Origin: Actinomycetes bacterium
Lineage (GTDB): Bacteria > Actinomycetota > Acidimicrobiia > Spongiisociales > SHLN01
DNA: 37,623 nucleotides
Assembly (NCBI GenBank): GCA_024638625.1
Contig: JAHEJY010000013.1
Span: 1-37,623 of the forward strand
Direction of reading: 5' to 3'
Of this stretch, positions 1 through 10,008 are shown piece after piece (position 1 is the first letter of the stretch; every line of letters begins with the position of its first letter). The notes under the pieces were generated by a model, which was given only the letters and a program-made list of their open reading frames with translations, did not search any database and was not told the origin of the DNA. Position numbers and translations under genes: made by a program.

Positions 1-2
1 TG

Positions 3-2012
3 GGTATTGGGCTGAGCCTCCTCTTCGTGGATGGGCCCGCAGGTGCCCACGAGGTGCCGCAAGATCCGACCGACGAGCTCGGCATCCTCACCGGAGCCAA
101 CTATCTCCGCGACCACAGTCTTGGGCCCGACGTGATGGAGGTGTGGATTTGCGAGGTGGCCAACCCCGGAACCAAGCAGAAAGTCGAGTTGACTCCCGAG
201 GTTGTGGCCACGTCGCTCAATACCGAACTGCCGCCCTATTTCAACTGGGTGTCTAACGGCCGGAAGTCGCTCTCGTTTATCCCGGCCGGAGAGGTCACGA
301 TTCCGAATGAAGACGTTGAGGCCTGTTTCAACGCGGTAGTCGCAGTGGCGGCCAACGATGGCATTTCATCGAATGGCGGTGTCATGGTGTTCGATGTCAG
401 AACCGATGACGCCGCCGGTGGCCCGGGGGACGGGCCTTCTTTTCCGGCAAACGGCCGGGTGGCCTTCTACGGGGCCAACCATGTTCGGAACATCAGCAAC
501 CTCGACCGGGCGTTCCTGGCACACGAGATCGGCCACACCATGGAGATGCCGCACTCGTACACCGGACTCACGACGATCGAAGGCCGGGTGTGGGAATACG
601 ATGACGCCATCGAGATCATGTCCGGAGCCGATTCGATGGTGGGCACGATGGCCATCAATCGATATGGAGCCGGATGGATCGACCCATCCCAGGTCGTGGT
701 CTACGACCAGACTGCGATCGAGGTGGGCTTGGGACCCGTGGGCTATGCGGGCCCGCAGTTGATCGTGATACCCGGGCCGGACCCTCACACGTTTGCGGTC
801 CTCGACGTTCGTGTGCTCAAAGATTTCGATGCGGGCTTGCCGGACGAGGGCGTGACAGTACACGTCATGGACGAGCGGGTCGAAGCGTGTTCGACAACCG
901 AGTTCCCACACTGCTTTGGGGCCGAGCGGTTGGTTCGCCCGTTCGAGTCATTTCCCTATAGCACCCAGCACGTCCATGATGTGGGAGAGGGCTTCACGGT
1001 CTACGGCATCGAGGTAGGGGTGACAGACCGTGTCGGAGACGTCTTCACGGTGGCCGTGGGGGATGTGCCGCTCGCATTTCCGAACGGAGCCCGGCTGGAA
1101 TTGAACACACTCACCGAGACCGCCATGACCCTCAGCTGGCCCGCCGCGTTCTCCTCCGAGGACTACGAGGTTTCTGGAGCCGGGACCGAGATCGTCACAG
1201 ACAGTTCCATCACCCTCACAGGGCTCACGCCCGGATCTAGCTACGAGATCAACGTCGTTGCCCGAAAAGAAGCAGAGCGAACCGACCCGCTCACGCTGTC
1301 CGTAAGGACGCTTGCGACAGGTGGTTCTCGGATCGGGCTCCAGAATTCGGGATCCGGCTTCTGGTCTCTGGTGAGAAACGATGCCAGTCTCAACGGCTTC
1401 TACTACGGCAACCCGGGTGACCTGGCGATCGCATGTGACTGGAATGGGGACGGTATCGACACGGTCGGCCTCTATCGACCTACGGACGGATTCTTGTATC
1501 TACGCAATTCGAATACCCAGGGCCCCGGCGACACCGAGATCTTCTACGGAGAACCGTCGGACATTCCCGTGTGCGGTGACTGGAACGGAAACGGCATCGA
1601 GACGATCGGCGTGTATCGGCCCCGCAATTCGACGTTCTACCTTCGGAACTCAAATACACAGGGCTTCGCCGACATCCAGTTCATCTTTGGCAATCCGGGT
1701 GATGCCCCTTTCGCCGGAGACTGGGATGGCGACGGTATCGATACTGTCGGCCTATATCGCCAATCGACGGGATTCGTTTATATCACCGACACCAACGCGT
1801 TCGGTGTCGCCGATTTCGATGCGTTTTACGGCAATCCAGGCGACCGCTTCGTGGTTGGCGACTGGGACGGCAATGGACGCGATTCATTTGGAATCTTCCG
1901 CCCTGGCGACACCACCTTCTACCTCTCGAACACCGTTGGCGACGCTATCGCCGACATCGAAATCACGGCCGGAGACCCCAACACGGTTCCCCTGGCCGGT
2001 CTCTGGGACTGA
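3..2012 (+). CDS. Secreted metzincin-like metalloprotease with FN3 domain and C-terminal FG-GAP/VCBS-like repeats (5' truncated by window edge)
   Basis: Frame is open to the left edge (GIGLSLLFVDGPAGA resembles the end of a signal peptide). HEIGHTMEMPHSY zinc motif (HExxHxxxxxH), possible Met-turn EIMSG, FN3-like segment LSWPAAFSSEDYEVSG...LTGLTPGSSYEINVVA, then about 48-aa repeats FYGNPGD..GDWDGDGIDTVGLYR. Confidence 0.8.
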   Translation, partial: GIGLSLLFVDGPAGAHEVPQDPTDELGILTGANYLRDHSLGPDVMEVWICEVANPGTKQKVELTPEVVATSLNTELPPYFNWVSNGRKSLSFIPAGEVTIPNEDVEACFNAVVAVAANDGISSNGGVMVFDVRTDDAAGGPGDGPSFPANGRVAFYGANHVRNISNLDRAFLAHEIGHTMEMPHSYTGLTTIEGRVWEYDDAIEIMSGADSMVGTMAINRYGAGWIDPSQVVVYDQTAIEVGLGPVGYAGPQLIVIPGPDPHTFAVLDVRVLKDFDAGLPDEGVTVHVMDERVEACSTTEFPHCFGAERLVRPFESFPYSTQHVHDVGEGFTVYGIEVGVTDRVGDVFTVAVGDVPLAFPNGARLELNTLTETAMTLSWPAAFSSEDYEVSGAGTEIVTDSSITLTGLTPGSSYEINVVARKEAERTDPLTLSVRTLATGGSRIGLQNSGSGFWSLVRNDASLNGFYYGNPGDLAIACDWNGDGIDTVGLYRPTDGFLYLRNSNTQGPGDTEIFYGEPSDIPVCGDWNGNGIETIGVYRPRNSTFYLRNSNTQGFADIQFIFGNPGDAPFAGDWDGDGIDTVGLYRQSTGFVYITDTNAFGVADFDAFYGNPGDRFVVGDWDGNGRDSFGIFRPGDTTFYLSNTVGDAIADIEITAGDPNTVPLAGLWD

Positions 2013-2021
2013 GGGGCCGCC

Positions 2022-2456
2022 GTGAGCGGACCGATTACGGGCGTCTTCACCGACGGCGGGTGTGTACCGAATCCAGGACCCGGCGGCTGGGGTGCCGTCT
2101 ATGTCGTTGGCGATCAACTGGTTGAGGAACGGTGGGGAGCTGACGATGACACCACCAACAACCGCATGGAACTGACCGCGCTCATCGAAGGAGCCAACCT
2201 CGTTCCGGAAGGTACGGACATGACGCTCTACTCCGATTCACGGCTGGCCGTGAACACCATCAACCAGTGGGCCGCCGGATGGGAGAGTCGCGGCTGGAAA
2301 CGCAAGACCGGGCCGGTTGAGAACCTCGAGTTGGTGAAGAAGCTGTACTACCTGCTCGCCGATCGCCCCGAGCTCAGGATCGAATGGGTCAAGGCCCATG
2401 CCGGCATCCGGTGGAACGAATATGCAGACGAACTGGCGAATCGCTGGCGCTTCTGA
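2022..2456 (+). CDS. rnhA: Ribonuclease HI
   Basis: TDGGCVPNPGPGGWGAVYV, NNRMELTALIEG, YSDSRLAVNTINQW, VKAHAGIRWNEYADELA are RNase HI motifs; full length 144 aa. Confidence 0.93.
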   Translation: MSGPITGVFTDGGCVPNPGPGGWGAVYVVGDQLVEERWGADDDTTNNRMELTALIEGANLVPEGTDMTLYSDSRLAVNTINQWAAGWESRGWKRKTGPVENLELVKKLYYLLADRPELRIEWVKAHAGIRWNEYADELANRWRF

Positions 2457-4000
2457 TGGGGCGTCGGTTGGGGACGACAATCGTTCTTGTGACCTTGCTG
2501 GTGCAGCTTCTGTCCACGGTCGGGTTGTCGGCTCAGGAAGCGCCGAATCCGGTCGCAGAGGGTGAAGCAACGTCGCAGCAGCCAGACACGCTGGGTTTCG
2601 TCGACGGCGCCACCAGCCAATATCTTCTTCCTACTCCAGACGGAGCGCTGGCATCGCTCTATTTCGGCGTACCAGGAGACGAACCGTTGTTGGGTGACTG
2701 GGATTGTGATGGCGTCGATACCCCTGGTCTGTACCGGGTGAGTGACGGGTTCGTCTATCTCCGTAACGCGAACACGATCGGAACCGCAGATATTCGCTTC
2801 TATATGGGCGAGCATGGAGACCGTCCCCTTGTCGGAGATTTCGACGGCGACGGCTGCGACAGTATCTCAGTACATCGGCCGGCCACCGGCCAGGTGTTCG
2901 TGGCGAATCAGTTGGGAAGCGAGGACCGCGGGGTCCTTCCCGACCTCGAGATGTTCTTCGGAAATCCCGGTGACCGCGCCTTCTCAGGGGACTTCGATGG
3001 CGACGGGACAACCGACATCGGGCTCCATCGGGAGTCTTCCGGTCTTGTGTACATGAGGTTTGACCAAACGACCGGTCCGGCTCAAACCGCCTTCTTCTAT
3101 GGCGAGGCACATGATCGTATCTTTTCTGGCGACTGGGACGGCGACCAATTGGAGACGGTCGGTCTCTATCGAACAGTCGATAGATCCCTGCTTCTCTCGA
3201 ACGCCAACCGGCTTCAGGTCGCCGACGCAACGTATCAGTTCGGCGAAGACGATTGGATTCCTGTTGCCGGGGTTGTGGGTGACCTCGCCGGTCTCGACTT
3301 GATCGGGCCGAAAGACCGGCCAGGCGTAGAGGTCATCGGCAAGGAAGGGTGGCGTTCGGCGCCGACCGGCAGCCTGGAGCCACACGCCATCGAGCAGGTG
3401 ACCATCCACCATTCGGCAAGATCGTTTGACGGCGCAAATGCTGACGCGCCGGCTCGCATCCGTTCCTATCAGCGGTACCACCAGGACCAGGGATGGCCCG
3501 ATATCGCCTATCACTATGTCATCGATCGCAACGGCAATGTCTACGAAGGGAGATCTCCAGAAGGACGCGGTGACACGTTCACCAACTATGACCCGAGCGG
3601 CCATTTCCTGGTCATGGTTGACGGCAACTTCGATGGCCAGGATCCGTCTCCCGCCCAGGTTGAATCACTCGCACGCATGGTGGCCTGGGGTATCGATGAA
3701 TGGGGTATCGATCCCACGGAGGTCGGAGGTCACCGCGACCATGCGAATACCAGCTGTCCCGGCGAGTATCTCTATCAGCTGATGGAGGATGGGACGCTGG
3801 CAGGCAGGGTGTCGGAGCTTCTCCAGGGCGGGGTCGGACTGCAATTGCTCGACGGAGCCGGGTCGGTCGAACGGGTGGAGCAGGTCGAGTCGGGCATCGA
3901 CGCCGATCCCGGTCTGGTCACGCTTCCGGTTGTCCCGAATCTGCCTGCGCCCGAAATCCTTACTCAGCTAGCGATCTGCCCCGGGTGCCCGGCCGGCTAA
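2456..4000 (+). CDS. Secreted PGRP/N-acetylmuramoyl-L-alanine amidase-like protein with N-terminal FG-GAP-like repeats
   Basis: Start reassigned from 2384 to the ATG at 2456, overlapping the rnhA stop (TGATG). Signal peptide [27 protein letters not shown]; repeats [19 protein letters not shown]/Amidase_2 motifs [38 protein letters not shown]. Confidence 0.88.
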   Translation: MGRRLGTTIVLVTLLVQLLSTVGLSAQEAPNPVAEGEATSQQPDTLGFVDGATSQYLLPTPDGALASLYFGVPGDEPLLGDWDCDGVDTPGLYRVSDGFVYLRNANTIGTADIRFYMGEHGDRPLVGDFDGDGCDSISVHRPATGQVFVANQLGSEDRGVLPDLEMFFGNPGDRAFSGDFDGDGTTDIGLHRESSGLVYMRFDQTTGPAQTAFFYGEAHDRIFSGDWDGDQLETVGLYRTVDRSLLLSNANRLQVADATYQFGEDDWIPVAGVVGDLAGLDLIGPKDRPGVEVIGKEGWRSAPTGSLEPHAIEQVTIHHSARSFDGANADAPARIRSYQRYHQDQGWPDIAYHYVIDRNGNVYEGRSPEGRGDTFTNYDPSGHFLVMVDGNFDGQDPSPAQVESLARMVAWGIDEWGIDPTEVGGHRDHANTSCPGEYLYQLMEDGTLAGRVSELLQGGVGLQLLDGAGSVERVEQVESGIDADPGLVTLPVVPNLPAPEILTQLAICPGCPAG

Positions 4001-4648
4001 CTCATCCAACACGAACTGTGGGCTGATTCCTCGCTCAGCCAACAGCACCAGCAGGTGATACACGACATCGGCCGCTTCGGAGGCGACCCGATCACGGCTT
4101 TCTTTTCCGACCGCGTGATTCTTTGCCGCCAACACGACCTCGGTCGCTTCCTCGAGGACCTTGCGGGCCGTGGCGTCGACGCCTCCGGCGATCAGTTCCG
4201 CAGTGTATGAACCTTCCGGCAACCGGTCGGCCCGGTCGGCGATCGTCGCCCACAGCGACTCGAGATCAAAGAAACCCTGCAAGCCGCCGGCCGCAGGCGG
4301 TCTTGTTCCATGATCCGCGTCGGCATCGTCGAGCTGGTGCCGGCTCGCGTCGAAACAGGCGGAAGCTCCGGTGTGACAGGCCGGTCCGGCGGGTTCGACG
4401 GTCAGCAAGACTGCATCGGAATCGCAGTCGAGCGCGATATCGATCACGGACAGCACGTTGCCGCTGGTTGCGCCTTTCTTCCATAGCTCCTGGCGCGACC
4501 GGCTCCAGAAGTGCGCGAAACCGGTTTCGCGGGTTCTGCGGTAAGCGTCCTCATTCATGTATGCCAGCATCAGGACAGCTCCGGTTCGGGCGTCCTGGGC
4601 AATGGCCGGCACGAGCCCGTCACCGGCGAAGTCCGGGGTTCCCGTCAC
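3968..4648 (-). CDS. hisI: Bifunctional phosphoribosyl-AMP cyclohydrolase / phosphoribosyl-ATP pyrophosphatase
   Basis: HisI motifs ([47 protein letters not shown]) followed by a HisE-like domain ([12 protein letters not shown]...[15 protein letters not shown]). Confidence 0.94.
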   Translation of the reverse strand: MTGTPDFAGDGLVPAIAQDARTGAVLMLAYMNEDAYRRTRETGFAHFWSRSRQELWKKGATSGNVLSVIDIALDCDSDAVLLTVEPAGPACHTGASACFDASRHQLDDADADHGTRPPAAGGLQGFFDLESLWATIADRADRLPEGSYTAELIAGGVDATARKVLEEATEVVLAAKNHAVGKESRDRVASEAADVVYHLLVLLAERGISPQFVLDELAGRAPGADR

Positions 4649-5397
4649 CGGACCGGGATCCCCGCATCCGCCATGGCGCCTTTCAGCTCCCCGACGGAGA
4701 TTTCCTGCCGGTGAAAGATCGACGCTGCCAGAACCGCATCGGCAACACCCGGCGCCAGCGCTTCGAGGCAGTGTTCGATGCTGCCTGCTCCCCCCGAGGC
4801 GATCACCGGAACCGTGGTTGCGCGGGTAACTGCCTCGAGGAGGGGGATATCGAATCCCGATTTCGTCCCGTCTCTATCCATGGATGTCAGGAGGATTTCA
4901 CCTGCGCCGCGGCCAGTGGCCTCCACGGCCCATGTAACTGCGTCGAGGTCCATTGGCTCGCGACCCCCGTTGACGACGACCTGCCAATTGCCGTTCTCGC
5001 GTCGGGCGTCGATCGCGATGACAACACACTGGCTGCCAAAAGCCAGCGCGCATTCGGAAACGAGGTTCCGATTGCGAACGGCTGCCGTGTTCACAGATAC
5101 TTTGTCGGCGCCTGCCCTGAGAACCGCCCGCATATCTTCAACCGACCGAACGCCGCCTCCGACGGTGAGCGGTATGAAGACGTTCTCGGCCGTCCGCCGA
5201 ACCACATCGAGCATGGTCTCCCGGTTCCGGTGGGAAGCCGTGATGTCGAGAAAGACGATCTCGTCTGCTCCTTCGGCTGCGTACCGTTCGGCGAGTTCCA
5301 CCGGATCGCCCTCGTCTGTGAGGTTGACGAAGTTGACACCCTTCACGACCCGGCCGTCCGCCACATCGAGGCAGGGGATGACTCGTTTACGAAGCAA
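4645..5397 (-). CDS. hisF: Imidazole glycerol phosphate synthase cyclase subunit
   Basis: [39 protein letters not shown]...[30 protein letters not shown] is canonical HisF. Confidence 0.97.
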   Translation of the reverse strand: MLRKRVIPCLDVADGRVVKGVNFVNLTDEGDPVELAERYAAEGADEIVFLDITASHRNRETMLDVVRRTAENVFIPLTVGGGVRSVEDMRAVLRAGADKVSVNTAAVRNRNLVSECALAFGSQCVVIAIDARRENGNWQVVVNGGREPMDLDAVTWAVEATGRGAGEILLTSMDRDGTKSGFDIPLLEAVTRATTVPVIASGGAGSIEHCLEALAPGVADAVLAASIFHRQEISVGELKGAMADAGIPVR

Positions 5398-6007
5398 CCG
5401 TGGCCTCCTGCCGACATGACTCGACGAAATTGGTCATGAGGCGTCGTCCGGCGTCTCCGGATCGCTCGGGGTGAAACTGGACTCCAACCCGGTTGCCAGA
5501 GCGAACCATGGCCACGACGCTCTGGTGATAATCGGTCGTTGCGACGACCATGGAGCCATCGTCGGGTATCGGCGCATAGGAATGCACGAAATAGAACGTG
5601 GTGGACGGACCGGTCCCATCCAGCAGCGGTTCGGGAGCGTGGACGACGAGATCGTTCCACCCCATGTGGGGGAGCCGGGGTGCGGTCAAGCGCTCTACTG
5701 TCCCGCCAAGGAGTCCCAGGCACGGCGTGTCGTCCTCGATCGATTGATCGAACATGAGCTGAAACCCGACACAGATGCCGAGCAGGGGTCCTCGCCACTC
5801 CTTGATAATCGATACGAGCCCATGCCCGGTGAGCCGATCCATGGCGGGACCGGTGGCGCCGACGCCGGGCAGGACGAGCCCGGCGGCTTCGGTGACCTGA
5901 TCGGCGTTCTCGATGATGCGCGGTTCGGCACCGGCTGCGGCGAGTGCACGTGTGATCGATACCAGGTTGCCGGCACCGTGGTCGATCACCAAAATCGGAA
6001 GCGTCAT
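5387..6007 (-). CDS. hisH: Imidazole glycerol phosphate synthase glutamine amidotransferase subunit
   Basis: [55 protein letters not shown]: class I GATase HisH. Confidence 0.96.
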   Translation of the reverse strand: MTLPILVIDHGAGNLVSITRALAAAGAEPRIIENADQVTEAAGLVLPGVGATGPAMDRLTGHGLVSIIKEWRGPLLGICVGFQLMFDQSIEDDTPCLGLLGGTVERLTAPRLPHMGWNDLVVHAPEPLLDGTGPSTTFYFVHSYAPIPDDGSMVVATTDYHQSVVAMVRSGNRVGVQFHPERSGDAGRRLMTNFVESCRQEATVAS

Positions 6008-6585
6008 GTGGCTCCCTTGGTAGAAGCAACGCCGTCGCGTCGATCATCGAGCTCGACTGCGGCCCGCAGGGCGCGGGCAACTGCCTTGATTGCGGCCTCG
6101 GCGATGTGGTGGCTATTTGCACCCGACGCTGTGAGGTGCAGCGTGGTTCCGGAGGTCCGGGCGAAGGCTTCGAGGGCGTGAGCGAAGTTCTCGGTTGTGA
6201 AGTTCCCGATCGATGGATTCGTGAACGCCACGTCGATGACCGCGTAGGGACGGCCACCGACGTCTACCGAGGCAGTCGCCAGCGCCTCGTCCATGGGGAT
6301 GGCGGCGCTGCCGAACCGGTGAATGCCGGCTCGCTCACCGATGGCCTCTGCGAAAGCAGCCCCGAGCATCAGGGCCGTGTCTTCGACGGTGTGATGGTCG
6401 TCGATGTCGAGATCCCCTTCGACCGCTACCGTCAGATCGAAGAGCCCATGATGAGCAAACGACGTCAAGAGGTGGTCGAAGAAGCCCACTCCGGTGGAGA
6501 TATCGGACCGGCCGGTGCCATCCAGAGCCAGAGAAATCTGGACTTTGGTTTCACTGGTCGAGCGGTGGACGTCAGCTGATCTCAT
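6004..6585 (-). CDS. hisB: Imidazoleglycerol-phosphate dehydratase
   Basis: Start reassigned to MRSADVHRSTSETKVQ (6585). TGVGFFDHLLTSFAHHG, DDHHTVEDTALMLG, HHIAEAAIKAVARALR motifs. Confidence 0.96.
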   Translation of the reverse strand: MRSADVHRSTSETKVQISLALDGTGRSDISTGVGFFDHLLTSFAHHGLFDLTVAVEGDLDIDDHHTVEDTALMLGAAFAEAIGERAGIHRFGSAAIPMDEALATASVDVGGRPYAVIDVAFTNPSIGNFTTENFAHALEAFARTSGTTLHLTASGANSHHIAEAAIKAVARALRAAVELDDRRDGVASTKGAT

Positions 6586-7897
6586 GGGCTTCTCCTGGTT
6601 GTGGCGATTGTGTTGGGGATTCGTCGAAACGGATCGTGGCCGCGAGAAGATGAGCGTCGAGACCCTCCGTCTGCGCCAATGAGCTGATGGTCGGAAGAAG
6701 GTGCCGGAGGCCGATATCGGTGAGGTGCTGCTCCTGTCGCCATGAGCCGAAATCGCTCGTGGCGAGCGGTCCTGATGACCGTGCCAGGCCCCCGGTTGGG
6801 AGAACGTGGTTGGTACCGGTGGCGTAGTCACCTGCCGATTCCGGAGACCAGTGGCCGACGAACACCGAGCCTGCGGCGGTCACCCGATCCGCCAGGGCTT
6901 GGGCGTCGCTGGTCAGGATCGAGAGATGTTCGGGGGCGTAGGCGTTGGCGAATTCGATGCCTTCGTCCCAATCATCTACCAGCACAAACAACCCGTGGTT
7001 TCCGAGAGACATCTCCAATATGTCGCGTCGGCCCAGGTTGGCCAGGATCGAATCGAGAGAGCCGGCCACGTTGTCGATGACCGCCTCAGAGTCGGTTACG
7101 AGCACCACGGGTGAATCCGGACCGTGCTCGGCTTGGCAGGCCATATCTGCCGCAACCACCATGGGGTTAGCCCCGCTATCCACCAACAGCAGGCTCTCCG
7201 ATGGCCCAGCGGGCAGATCGATGTCGCAGTCTCCGAATACAGCCAACTTGGCGGCAGTAACCCAGGCGTTGCCCGGACCGACGATCTTGTCGACCCGCTC
7301 AATCGTTTCGGTCCCGTACGCAAATGCCCCGATTGCTTGTGCTCCGCCCATCGCGTACACCTCGGCTACGCCGGAGACGTGGGCGGCGGCCAAAAGGGGC
7401 ATCGGGACACGACCGTCCGGGCCGGCAGGTGTGGCGATGGCGATGCCATCGACGCCGGCGACATCTGCAGGAATAGCGATCATCAAGAGCGAGGATGGGT
7501 AGGCAGCCAGACCCCCCGGCACATAGCCACCCACGCGTCGCAAAGGATTCCAACGCCTCCGGATCGTGACGCCCGGGCTTGGCTCGAGCGTCTGATCAGA
7601 TGGCAGCTGGGCAGCGTGAACCGTCCGGATGGCTGATGCGGCATGCTCGAGTGCGGTGCGAAGCTCGGCCGGGCACGATTGCCAGGCGGACACGATATCG
7701 GCGGGATCAACCCGGTGGCAACCGCCCCCGTACGTGTCGGCTGCACGTGCCAGAGCACGATCGCCGCCGCTGCGTATCGTCTCGACGATGTGTCGTGCCG
7801 AGGCGCGAATTGCCTCGTCGGGAACCGCTGATCGGTGGAGCAGGGATTTGCGAGATGCGGCGTCGAGCTCGCCCAGGCGAATCGATCGAATCTTCAT
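6572..7897 (-). CDS. hisD: Histidinol dehydrogenase
   Basis: RRWNPLRRVGGYVPGGLAAYPSSLLMIAIPADVAGV, GPGNAWVTAAK, DLPAGPSESLLLVD, ADMACQAEHGPDS, PEHLSI motifs. Confidence 0.97.
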   Translation of the reverse strand: MKIRSIRLGELDAASRKSLLHRSAVPDEAIRASARHIVETIRSGGDRALARAADTYGGGCHRVDPADIVSAWQSCPAELRTALEHAASAIRTVHAAQLPSDQTLEPSPGVTIRRRWNPLRRVGGYVPGGLAAYPSSLLMIAIPADVAGVDGIAIATPAGPDGRVPMPLLAAAHVSGVAEVYAMGGAQAIGAFAYGTETIERVDKIVGPGNAWVTAAKLAVFGDCDIDLPAGPSESLLLVDSGANPMVVAADMACQAEHGPDSPVVLVTDSEAVIDNVAGSLDSILANLGRRDILEMSLGNHGLFVLVDDWDEGIEFANAYAPEHLSILTSDAQALADRVTAAGSVFVGHWSPESAGDYATGTNHVLPTGGLARSSGPLATSDFGSWRQEQHLTDIGLRHLLPTISSLAQTEGLDAHLLAATIRFDESPTQSPQPGEAHEIS

Positions 7898-8763
7898 GGG
7901 ATGAGTTGACCGATAGGAACTACGAGAAGGCCGGTCGCCCCGGCCTGTTTCAGCCTGGGGAGCAACTCCCAGGCAATGTCGCGATCAATGACGGTATGCA
8001 CAGCCACGTGGGTGCCATCGGCGAGTGGAATGATGGTGGGGGAGTCGAGGCTCGGGAGCAGTCCGAGGATTTCGTCCTGGTTGTCCAGCGGTGCGTTCAT
8101 GAGGAGGTAGCGCTTGGTGCGCCCGGCTATGACAGCCTGGAGCATGGTGGCAACCTGATCCACGGCCGCGGCCTTGGCGGGGCTATACGGGGCCCGTTGG
8201 GCCGGCGCAACCAACACCGCCTGTGAGTCCATGATGTTCATCACCGGTCTGAGGCTGTTGACGAGCAACGTGCTGCCTGACGAGACGAGATCGACGATGG
8301 CGTCTGCGATTCCCAGCTTCGGGGCAACCTCTACCGAACCCTTCAAAGGGACCAGGTCGACTTTGATGTTGTGCGAGTCGAAATAGGCGGCTGCGATTCG
8401 CTGGTGTGACGTTGCCACTCTGACCCCATCGAAATCTTCGGGTCGGGCGATCCCGGATGCCTTTGGAACTGCGGCGACCAGCGAACACCGGCCCATCTCG
8501 AGTTCAACCAACGTCTCGAATTCGGCGTTGAAATTCGCCAGCAGGTCTTGTCCGGTGATCCCGAGATCGGCGACGCCATCGACGAGCAACTCGGCAATGT
8601 CGTCTGTACGCACGAAAAGGAGTTCGATCGAAGCGTTCCAAACCCGCACACTCAGCGCTCGCTCCGTCTTTTCGAACATCAAACCGGCATCGCGTAACAA
8701 CGCCACCGCCGGATCTTTCAACCGGCCTTTGTTGGGCACGGCAATGCGAAGAAGCTCGGTCAT
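7894..8763 (-). CDS. hisG: ATP phosphoribosyltransferase, long form with C-terminal domain
   Basis: Start reassigned to MTELLRIAVPNKGRLKDPAVALL (8763). Motifs ADLGITGQDLL, DLVSSGSTLLVNSLRPV; 289 aa includes a HisG_C-like region. Confidence 0.95.
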   Translation of the reverse strand: MTELLRIAVPNKGRLKDPAVALLRDAGLMFEKTERALSVRVWNASIELLFVRTDDIAELLVDGVADLGITGQDLLANFNAEFETLVELEMGRCSLVAAVPKASGIARPEDFDGVRVATSHQRIAAAYFDSHNIKVDLVPLKGSVEVAPKLGIADAIVDLVSSGSTLLVNSLRPVMNIMDSQAVLVAPAQRAPYSPAKAAAVDQVATMLQAVIAGRTKRYLLMNAPLDNQDEILGLLPSLDSPTIIPLADGTHVAVHTVIDRDIAWELLPRLKQAGATGLLVVPIGQLIP

Positions 8764-9068
8764 GTCCGGGGTTCGCCGAATCGTTCGAGCATTGATCGAT
8801 AACCCCCGGTGCCGTGGTTGAGCCATTGGGCGATACGGGTTACGGTCGCGGTCGATGCGCCCGTTTCCTCAGATATCGCTCGATACGAGCCGCCTTCGTC
8901 CAAGAGGCGGGCGATGGCCCATCGTTTGGACATTTCGGTCAATTCTCGCCTTGTGCAGAGATCCCGGAGAAAGTGGGCGGCCTCCTGCGGAGTCTCGAGG
9001 AGCACAACTGCCTCCAATAAGGCTTTGGTGTCCGGGTCGACCCAGTCGTCGTTGGTAGCGAATGTCAT
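8760..9068 (-). CDS. TrpR-superfamily YerC/YecD-like regulator
   Basis: Start reassigned to MTFATNDDW (9068) with AGGAAA upstream. HFLRDLCTRRELTEMSKRWAIARLLDEGGSYRAISEETGASTATVTRIAQWLNHGTGGY is a YerC/TrpR HTH signature; 4-nt overlap with hisG. Confidence 0.9.
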   Translation of the reverse strand: MTFATNDDWVDPDTKALLEAVVLLETPQEAAHFLRDLCTRRELTEMSKRWAIARLLDEGGSYRAISEETGASTATVTRIAQWLNHGTGGYRSMLERFGEPRT

Positions 9069-9148
9069 GTAGCGAGTTTCCTGTGTAGCCGAGGGCGCTG
9101 TATCGAAAAGAAGCCGTATTCGAGAGACCGGGGCAGGCTCTCCAACAG

Positions 9149-9184
9149 CAGCATGTACTGTTTTACCAGCATGTATTGTTTTAG
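9149..9184. repeat. Tandem 18-bp direct repeat in the yerC-like/hisA divergent intergenic region
   Basis: CAGCATGTACTGTTTTAC (9149-9166) followed directly by CAGCATGTATTGTTTTAG (9167-9184), 16/18 identical. Confidence 0.85.
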
Positions 9185-9235
9185 CAGGGTAGCACACTAC
9201 CACATTACAACAGGAAGCGACCGTAAGGTACCGAA

Positions 9236-9928
9236 ATGATGATCTTTCCTGCCGTGGACGTTCTGGGTGGCAAGGTCGTGCGCCTGCACACAGGCGATTA
9301 TGACCAGGTCACCGTATATCACGACGATCCGATCGAAACGTCCCGGAGATGGATGCACCAGGGTGCAGAGGTCGTCCACGTCGTCGACCTCGATGGAGCC
9401 AGGGACGGCACGCCTTCACCTGCTCTCTGGCGAAACCTTTCCGAAGGCGGCGTGCGGTTCCAGGTGGGTGGCGGCTTGCGAACCGCACTTTCAGTAGAAC
9501 AGGCGTTGGCAGCGGGAGCCGTCCGGGTCGTGCTAGGGACGGCCGCCGTTCACGATGTGGAGCTCGTGGAACGGCTCATCGAAATGCATGGGTCCGATGC
9601 GATCGCCGTATCGATCGACGTACGAGACGACAAGGCTGAGGGAGCCGGATGGCTGGAGAGCGGCCGAGCATGGCGGGACGTGGTTGCCGATTTGACGCAA
9701 GCCGGTGTCACGTGGATGGTCACGACCTCAATCAGGCGAGACGGAACCATGCTCGGTCCCGATACCCGTCTGGTGGCGGACGTCGTCGCGGCTGCTCCCG
9801 CTGCCCGGATCGTGGCGGCTGGTGGTATTGCCTCTCCGATCGATATCGAACACCTTGCCGGCCTGGGTGCGGCCGGAGCGATTGTCGGTCGAGCGTTGTA
9901 CGAGGGGGCCATCAGTCTCACTGCATGA
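9236..9928 (+). CDS. hisA: Phosphoribosylformimino-5-aminoimidazole carboxamide ribotide isomerase (HisA; PriA-type activity not excluded)
   Basis: MMIFPAVDVLGGKVVRLHTGDYDQVTVYHDDP...QVGGGLRT...VSIDVRD...RRDGTMLGPD...AAGGI. Confidence 0.93.
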   Translation: MMIFPAVDVLGGKVVRLHTGDYDQVTVYHDDPIETSRRWMHQGAEVVHVVDLDGARDGTPSPALWRNLSEGGVRFQVGGGLRTALSVEQALAAGAVRVVLGTAAVHDVELVERLIEMHGSDAIAVSIDVRDDKAEGAGWLESGRAWRDVVADLTQAGVTWMVTTSIRRDGTMLGPDTRLVADVVAAAPAARIVAAGGIASPIDIEHLAGLGAAGAIVGRALYEGAISLTA

Positions 9929-10008
9929 ATTACAGACGGTAGAAACCAACTTGCGCCCGACGACCGGCTTCGCGAAAATCAGCCGAGACGGTCGAGGGGA
10001 GAATCCGG

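Noticed and set aside
4123-5439. Long plus-strand ORF (438 aa) and other long antisense ORFs, e.g. 32423..34225 minus (600 aa)
   Set aside because: They lie opposite clearly recognisable hisI/hisF and kgd genes, with no domain motifs; typical of high-GC DNA.
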